NCBI RefSeq assembly: GCF_000416985.1
Contig: NZ_ATDL01000003.1
Span: forward strand, 62,001-126,000
DNA from: Sphingobacterium paucimobilis HER1398
GTDB lineage: Bacteria; Bacteroidota; Bacteroidia; Sphingobacteriales; Sphingobacteriaceae
Length of the DNA stretch: 64,000 bases
Direction of reading: 5' to 3'
The translations under genes were made by a program, and so were the position numbers. Of the stretch, positions 60,301 through 64,000 are shown piece after piece. Position 1 is the stretch's first letter. Each line of letters begins with the position of its first letter. The notes under the pieces were generated by a model. It searched no databases and was not told the origin of the DNA. It saw nothing but the letters and a program-made list of their open reading frames with translations.

Positions 60301-60588
60301 AGACAGATCAGTAAAATTAACCTGCTGCCCCATATAACCAACAAGACTCACCGTCAGTACGCCCTCATCGGCAGTCACGGGCAATACAAACAGCCCCTTC
60401 TGTCCGGTCTGCACCTGAGTATCTCCCCCCTGTAGTCGCACTGTCGCACCGATCAAAGGTGACCGATCAGCATCCAGCACTACACCATGTAATTGCTTTT
60501 GCGTCTGCGCAAAAGAAGGGGAGCGCATACCAGCCAAAAACAATAGACTGATAAAAGATATAAATAATAGTTTTAGTTCCTTATTCAT
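57352..60588 (-). CDS. SusC/RagA family TonB-linked outer membrane protein
   Basis: The 1078-residue protein is exported (signal LKLLFISFISLLFLAGMRSPSFAQ). An N-terminal carboxypeptidase-regulatory domain, KQLHGVVLDADRSPLIGATVRL, is followed by LEEVVVVGYGTQKKGNLTGAV, the SusC TonB-box/plug signature. The plug contains GRPSQSPGFNIRGTTSIGQGGSALILIDG and IESITVLKDAASAAIYGARGAFGVVLITTK. A 22-strand barrel follows, ending YPMIKSYSFGITLTF. It imports oligomers across the outer membrane using TonB energy, in complex with the SusD partner. Confidence 0.97.
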   Translation of the reverse strand: MNKELKLLFISFISLLFLAGMRSPSFAQTQKQLHGVVLDADRSPLIGATVRLQGGDTQVQTGQKGLFVLPVTADEGVLTVSLVGYMGQQVNFTDLSQVTVILSKSSTDLEEVVVVGYGTQKKGNLTGAVAHIGEETFKNRPITNISQGLQGAVANLNITPADGRPSQSPGFNIRGTTSIGQGGSALILIDGVEGNPALINPHDIESITVLKDAASAAIYGARGAFGVVLITTKSPKNDQIQINYTGNYAIKNPTYIPEFVSDGYLWASMFNEAFGSWNNYASYPQNVNKTMKFSQEYLQELKRRSEDPSLPRVEVDPNTGEYIYYDSHNWMDDLYKKHTHALDQNLSLSGKSKKTSYIFSANYLNQPGLFKYNSDDFKRYNIRAKGAIELTDWLQVYNNMDFAKNVFHIPMNIGEGGGIWRNMAAEGHPMVPMFNPDGTLTQSAAYTVGDYVYGKNGMDYDRNVLRTTSGFHAKFLDNALNVKGDFTYQNTNSNENRIRVPVPYSRVQGGVEYLGNQYNDIREIQRNTQYMASNLYADYEKMFADKHYFKALVGYNYELSTYKRIGMERNGLIYEDAEDINLALGESMATTGGYEQWNILGGFFRLNYAYDDRYLLEVNGRYDGSSKFPKHERYALFPSVSAGWRLTNEPFWTWNKDKVSDIKFRASYGSLGNGNIASYIFQEQLALGQMTRILEGRQQASTSAPAVLPDGLTWETSTTANYGVDLGFFRNRLTVNADYYVRKTTNMFTAGKELPAIFGASSPKGNYADLETRGFEATVSYSDKFNIADKPFNFSIKGVLSDNKAKILKFNNERKLLNDYYEGQRLGDIWGYVTDGFYTSQHQIKTSADQSLFSTTAAGVWRVGDIKFKDINNDGVINNGENTATNSGDRVIIGNSMPRYRFGLNLAFDYSNFFMSAFIQGVGKQDWYPSRGANTFWGQYNAPYGHPLVSQLGNIWTEDNPDAYFPRYTGYLAWTAGGTLRETQTRYLQNIAYARLKNLQVGYNVPTGFLNKYAVKSLAVYFSGENLFTYSPMFKVTKGNIDPENTGDSDKLLGDSNQGDGFNYPMIKSYSFGITLTF

Positions 60589-60598
60589 GATTTAGGAT

Positions 60599-61801
60599 TT
60601 AAAAGTTAAAATGAACATCATCGATATTAATCCTTGGCCTATTGTTATTGGCAAACGGAAGCGATGTATTCACAATACGGAAGCGAACATTTTCACTAAA
60701 ACCAGCGTTTATCGGAAATTGTACCGTACTCAACACAGTCGACTTGTTATCGATTTCGGTAGTACCCACCAGGGTATAACTCGCCCCACCATCTTTGGAC
60801 ATCTCCAGAGCAAACACCGTCGGATTGACATTACCGGTTTCTGCTGCCGCAGGGTATATGCCGTAAGAAACAGCAATAGTCTTGACGCCTTTCAGGTCAA
60901 AATTCATCGCAATAATTCCATTACGCTTCGAGTTTCCAACGGTCCCCTGCAAACGTATACTCTGTTTGCCATTTTTCGGATCGGCTGTACTTGTAGCCGT
61001 AATTCCCCCATCGACAAGCCAAGATCCAGTTACGAAATTCATAGACTTCGCATCATAATTCGTATTCGAGCCCTGCTCGAAATCCTCTAGAAGTTCTTTC
61101 AGACCGACTTGAATATCCTCAAGATTACGAGGTACCAATACAACATTCTTTCCTTCCAATCTCGCTATACCAACCATAGCCTCCACAAACTCAGGATTGT
61201 CCTCCCCTTCAAAAACAGAGCCTTCCTTAAAGTCGGCCATAATCTCTACGATTTCATCATCGATCAATAATCTGCCTTTCAGTTTACCATCTTCCCCCAA
61301 AGCAATATTAACCTTATCCAGTTTTACCAGAATCGGCCCCCAATACCGCACGTTGGCAAGAAGAGTAGCCATACTGGTAGTTTTAGGACGTAACATATTG
61401 CCCGAACTTTCCACCTGGATTCGTTCACGTTCCAACTGCACAACGACCAACTCCCCCTCTATCTCTTTCAATGTAGCTCCTTCCAAATCCAATATCACCA
61501 CATCCCCCATCAATAGATCTGTATTTGCAAACCCCAACTGAACGACGATTGCAGCCTCTGAAACCAGATCCTGCACAATCAGCAGTGTATTATCGCTATT
61601 TTTTGCTCCTGCATCAGAAGTCACCATGCCACGAATTGCAGTTTTGCCAAACACAAGGCTCTCCTTTTGCTGTACCTTTCTCAGCGCCTGTATACTCGCA
61701 GGCATCGAGTATTCATAATTCGGTATCTTAACATCCTGTCGGCAGCCCTGCAACAGCGACAACAAGAGAGTCAAGAATAAAAGGTTCTTAAACAATTTCA
61801 T
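60599..61801 (-). CDS. DUF5689 domain lipoprotein of the SusC/SusD locus
   Basis: A 400-residue lipoprotein with lipobox LLSLLQGC (Cys20). The DUF5689 region (about 40-230) reads IRGMVTSDAGAKNSDNTLLIVQDLVSEAAIVVQL...GDVVILDLEGATLKEIEGELVV, an OB-like fold. The C-terminal half (about 240-400) is a jelly-roll with LLEDFEQGSNTNYD, GSWLVDGGITA, KQSIRLQGTVGNSKRNGIIAMNF and a final PRINIDDVHFNF, like a carbohydrate-binding module. It likely binds substrate at the surface next to SusC/SusD. It lies 10 bases upstream of susC. DUF5689 proteins often occur beside EEP or phosphatase proteins, as in this locus. Confidence 0.88.
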   Translation of the reverse strand: MKLFKNLLFLTLLLSLLQGCRQDVKIPNYEYSMPASIQALRKVQQKESLVFGKTAIRGMVTSDAGAKNSDNTLLIVQDLVSEAAIVVQLGFANTDLLMGDVVILDLEGATLKEIEGELVVVQLERERIQVESSGNMLRPKTTSMATLLANVRYWGPILVKLDKVNIALGEDGKLKGRLLIDDEIVEIMADFKEGSVFEGEDNPEFVEAMVGIARLEGKNVVLVPRNLEDIQVGLKELLEDFEQGSNTNYDAKSMNFVTGSWLVDGGITATSTADPKNGKQSIRLQGTVGNSKRNGIIAMNFDLKGVKTIAVSYGIYPAAAETGNVNPTVFALEMSKDGGASYTLVGTTEIDNKSTVLSTVQFPINAGFSENVRFRIVNTSLPFANNNRPRINIDDVHFNF

Positions 61802-61808
61802 TTTACAA

Positions 61809-63935
61809 TCAATTTAGTTTTAACATGCTATTTATTAATACATTAAATAATTCCACAAACTCCTTATCCTCTTTAAAGGAAGACGTCATTTCCCAAAAAT
61901 TCTGTTTATTAACCTGTGCAATCAAGGAATTGACGATCCAGCTCTGTGTCCATCCCGTCTGAGTGCCCCAAGGCCCCCACCCAGAATCGGCATTACTTGC
62001 CCAATAATCCCACCGTCCAAAATCAAACGCTCGGAACCAAGCGCCGTCCAGATCAGGATGTGCCTCACTTTTAACCTGACTTCTGACAAAAAAAGCATTG
62101 ATCTTTTGCAGGGCATCGCTATACTGTTGATCTTCTGTAGCCGCATATGCTTCACTTAGGCCAAAGGAGGCGTAGTTTAATGTATACAGCATATCCGTCA
62201 CCGGGTCGCCGTAATCCGATATTAATGGCGCCTCTTTCGACCCATACTCTTCGTTGCTTTTGACCTTATCATATCGCCCCAGCCCTGCTATCCCCAATCG
62301 CTCTTTAATAGCCCCCGAACTATCCAGATCCTGCAGCAGCGTATTCGCAACCAACTTCAACCAATAGCGATGCAACTCGGTATCCTCCACCCGAACCAGC
62401 CATGACAAGGGAAGTAACATGCGCGCATATTCCTGCTGAATACCGTTTGTCCATTTCCATAGTGGAAATGCATTCATCGTAAGCGTTATAGCTTTTATAG
62501 CCCGTTCTTTAAGCGGCTCATAACCTGTCTTATCATAGAGCCATAGATAGTTGGCCCACAACCAGGACTCATAGTGCGGATGTAAATTGACCAGATCTTT
62601 TTCATATAAGCTCTCCCATGTCAATGTCTGTAACTTTGCATCTCTAAACCAAGGACCGCGAAATCCCGACTTTCCAGTAGTACGAAAATTACCCAAAATA
62701 CCTTCAATGATATACGAGTGATAACGGCTGGTGTTCAGGTTGTGGCTGGCTCCAATAGTAGCCAATAAGGCCCTAGCGTTGTCATCTCCATAATAGGCAT
62801 CTGGATCCGTTGTGGCCCAACCTATCAAGCCAAATGAGGTACTTTTGGGATCATCTCTTTCTCCACTCCGAAGATTAGATTTGACATACAGAAACTCCAA
62901 AAGATTCTCAGCTATCACTTTGTAATCTGAATCGTGAGAAAGCAGTGCTCCCGAGCTCAGAGCGAAAGCAGTCTCCGCTTGACAATCCCCTCGAATCCAC
63001 CATCTGATAGGCTGCGATCCGTCAGCCTGTATATAAGAAGCATGTCCTTCCAAAATCCCTAGCGACCCATCCCCTACACGGTGCTGGAGTTCCGTCCTTG
63101 GAAATACCACCCCCTCTCCATTTTTCTTGGTATACTGTTGTAGGTAATCGGCCCAATCGGGATGCACAAGTAGTCCCGACTGCCTATACCATTCCACCCC
63201 TCTTCGTATCGCCTCACTATAATCATCAGCTTTAAGCACTTGACCCTTGGAAAAGCTAGGAGACACATCTGTCGAAGCTTCCAGCACACCAATATCTTCA
63301 ACGCCAACATGTTTCAGAATATATTGCCAAAGTTGATTCAGAACCTGATTAGGACCAAACCGAGAAATCACATAATCACTCAGTGCAGTGCTAGATACCA
63401 GAATCTGTCCTTCTCTATACAGACCAGGATAAGCGATGGTACCATCTAGGCCATACTCTGCAAAATCAAACCCTGCAACCTTCGCGATAGCCATAATCGG
63501 CTTATCATTTTTATATAAGTAGAAATTATGGTCGTTTAACGTGACAATGCTATTAGCAGGAACACCTATATCCTGAGCCTCAAGAAGAACACCTCGTTCC
63601 AACCCTATCTTTTTCACCTCAGGACGGCTCTCTCCCCAATAATAAGGGTATTCTAGATAGACCTTCAAACGTTTGCTCTCTATCACTCGTTTTTGACTCT
63701 CCTTTAATTGACCACTATCGTTTCTCGTGTTAGAAAGGAGCAGCACCCCATCTCCCACACCCGCACGATTTAAAACATCTTCCATATTTGGCCTTAGAAA
63801 AAAAGCCACGTTATTAGCCTTCAGAACTTGCAGAAAACGGTTACCACCTTCCGCCACAACCCAAAGACCACAAAAGGCTGACTTAAAGGACACAAAAAGG
63901 AGGGAAAGCAGCAGCTTATATTTTAAACTTTTCAT
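61809..63935 (-). CDS. Exported six-hairpin (alpha/alpha-barrel) protein, probable novel polysaccharide enzyme
   Basis: The 708-residue protein has a signal peptide (LKYKLLLSLLFVSFKSAFC). Residues 24-215 look like an alpha/beta domain of the class I amidotransferase-like kind (GVLLLSNTRNDSGQLKESQ; VYLEYPYYWGES). Residues 240-700 are helix-hairpin repeats typical of (alpha/alpha)6 glycosidases and lyases: WWIRGDCQAETAFA (312-325), YYGDDNARALLA (381-392), RGPWFRDAKL (426-435), HPHYESWLWANYLW (452-465) and DYWASNADSGWGPWGTQTG near the end. I could not assign it to a glycoside hydrolase or lyase family. As the first gene of the operon, it is probably the locus-specific depolymerising or debranching enzyme. 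A TAAATTTG box lies eight bases upstream of the ATG. Confidence 0.85.
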   Translation of the reverse strand: MKSLKYKLLLSLLFVSFKSAFCGLWVVAEGGNRFLQVLKANNVAFFLRPNMEDVLNRAGVGDGVLLLSNTRNDSGQLKESQKRVIESKRLKVYLEYPYYWGESRPEVKKIGLERGVLLEAQDIGVPANSIVTLNDHNFYLYKNDKPIMAIAKVAGFDFAEYGLDGTIAYPGLYREGQILVSSTALSDYVISRFGPNQVLNQLWQYILKHVGVEDIGVLEASTDVSPSFSKGQVLKADDYSEAIRRGVEWYRQSGLLVHPDWADYLQQYTKKNGEGVVFPRTELQHRVGDGSLGILEGHASYIQADGSQPIRWWIRGDCQAETAFALSSGALLSHDSDYKVIAENLLEFLYVKSNLRSGERDDPKSTSFGLIGWATTDPDAYYGDDNARALLATIGASHNLNTSRYHSYIIEGILGNFRTTGKSGFRGPWFRDAKLQTLTWESLYEKDLVNLHPHYESWLWANYLWLYDKTGYEPLKERAIKAITLTMNAFPLWKWTNGIQQEYARMLLPLSWLVRVEDTELHRYWLKLVANTLLQDLDSSGAIKERLGIAGLGRYDKVKSNEEYGSKEAPLISDYGDPVTDMLYTLNYASFGLSEAYAATEDQQYSDALQKINAFFVRSQVKSEAHPDLDGAWFRAFDFGRWDYWASNADSGWGPWGTQTGWTQSWIVNSLIAQVNKQNFWEMTSSFKEDKEFVELFNVLINSMLKLN

Positions 63936-63943
63936 AATTGATT

Positions 63944-63951
63944 CAAATTTA
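63944..63951 (-). promoter_or_regulatory. Possible -7 box of the sugar-utilisation operon
   Basis: On the minus strand TAAATTTG fits TAnnTTTG and ends eight bases before the ATG at 63935. The area is almost pure A/T, so chance is likely, and the window stops before any upstream regulator can be seen. Confidence 0.25.
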
Positions 63952-64000
63952 TTAAATTTAATTAATATATATGTTAAAATTAAATAAATTTTTAATAAAC

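Overview
The window looks like chromosomal DNA of a Bacteroidota bacterium of the Sphingobacteriaceae, probably Sphingobacterium or a near relative. The signs are a SusC/SusD locus, a GLPGLI protein beside an OMP_b-brl_3 barrel, PCMD, DUF3127, DUF4197 and DUF5689 proteins, an AT-rich sequence by eye, few Shine-Dalgarno sites, and repeated TAnnTTTG boxes (the Bacteroidota -7 element) just before genes. The genus is inferred from gene content only. I saw no rRNA, tRNA, CRISPR array or intact insertion sequence.

Region 1 (1-16.9 kb) is mostly housekeeping. It holds ruvC, a convergent unnamed protein with a protein-kinase-like layout, an Lrp/AsnC regulator, and mutL followed by an active rhomboid protease, a catalytically dead rhomboid and a membrane-anchored EEP hydrolase. 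Next come a CtpA-type protease (minus), a conserved hypothetical, fumC with a lipoprotein, a TelA/XpaC pair (minus), an acyltransferase, a ROK regulator and a DUF3127 protein with an SSB-like tail. Region 2 (16.9-24.3 kb, plus strand) holds a THUMP methyltransferase, an HD hydrolase, three exported phosphodiester-cleaving enzymes (NAGPA-like, GDPD, EEP), a DUF4197 protein, peptidase T, a small CarboxypepD_reg protein and a nitroreductase. Region 3 (24.3-29.2 kb, minus) holds an ECF sigma factor with an anti-sigma-like protein that ends in a TonB-like domain, a YeiH transporter, a TIGR01777 epimerase and a phytoene-desaturase-like oxidoreductase.

Region 4 (29.4-35.6 kb, minus) is a fatty-acid beta-oxidation operon: marR, a fadN-like fusion, a fadA-like thiolase and a fadE-like dehydrogenase, in the same order as Bacillus fadNAE. 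A remnant of a four-helix-bundle (23S IVS-type) element with inverted-repeat ends lies between fadN and fadA. The marR promoter has a textbook TTTG-N20-TAnnTTTG layout with a perfect dyad over the predicted transcript start. Region 5 (35.9-49.1 kb) holds a 2OG-Fe(II) oxygenase, an outer-membrane barrel with a PCMD lipoprotein, YjbR and thioredoxin-like proteins, an OMP_b-brl_3 barrel with its GLPGLI partner, dnaK (with a sigma-54-like promoter), a Gre-like factor, a sugar nucleotidyltransferase and a HerA-like ATPase.

Region 6 (49.3-52.2 kb) pairs a SulP transporter with a beta-carbonic anhydrase, which suggests bicarbonate handling. Region 7 (52.2-64 kb, minus) is a tightly packed polysaccharide-utilisation-like locus. 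In transcription order it encodes an unclassified six-hairpin enzyme candidate, a DUF5689 lipoprotein, SusC, SusD, an EEP lipoprotein, an AGE-family epimerase and a FucP-type sugar importer. The logic is surface capture and import, periplasmic cleavage, isomerisation and uptake of the sugar. The substrate is unknown. This locus and the kinase-like protein at 877-1920 are the best candidates for undescribed biology.
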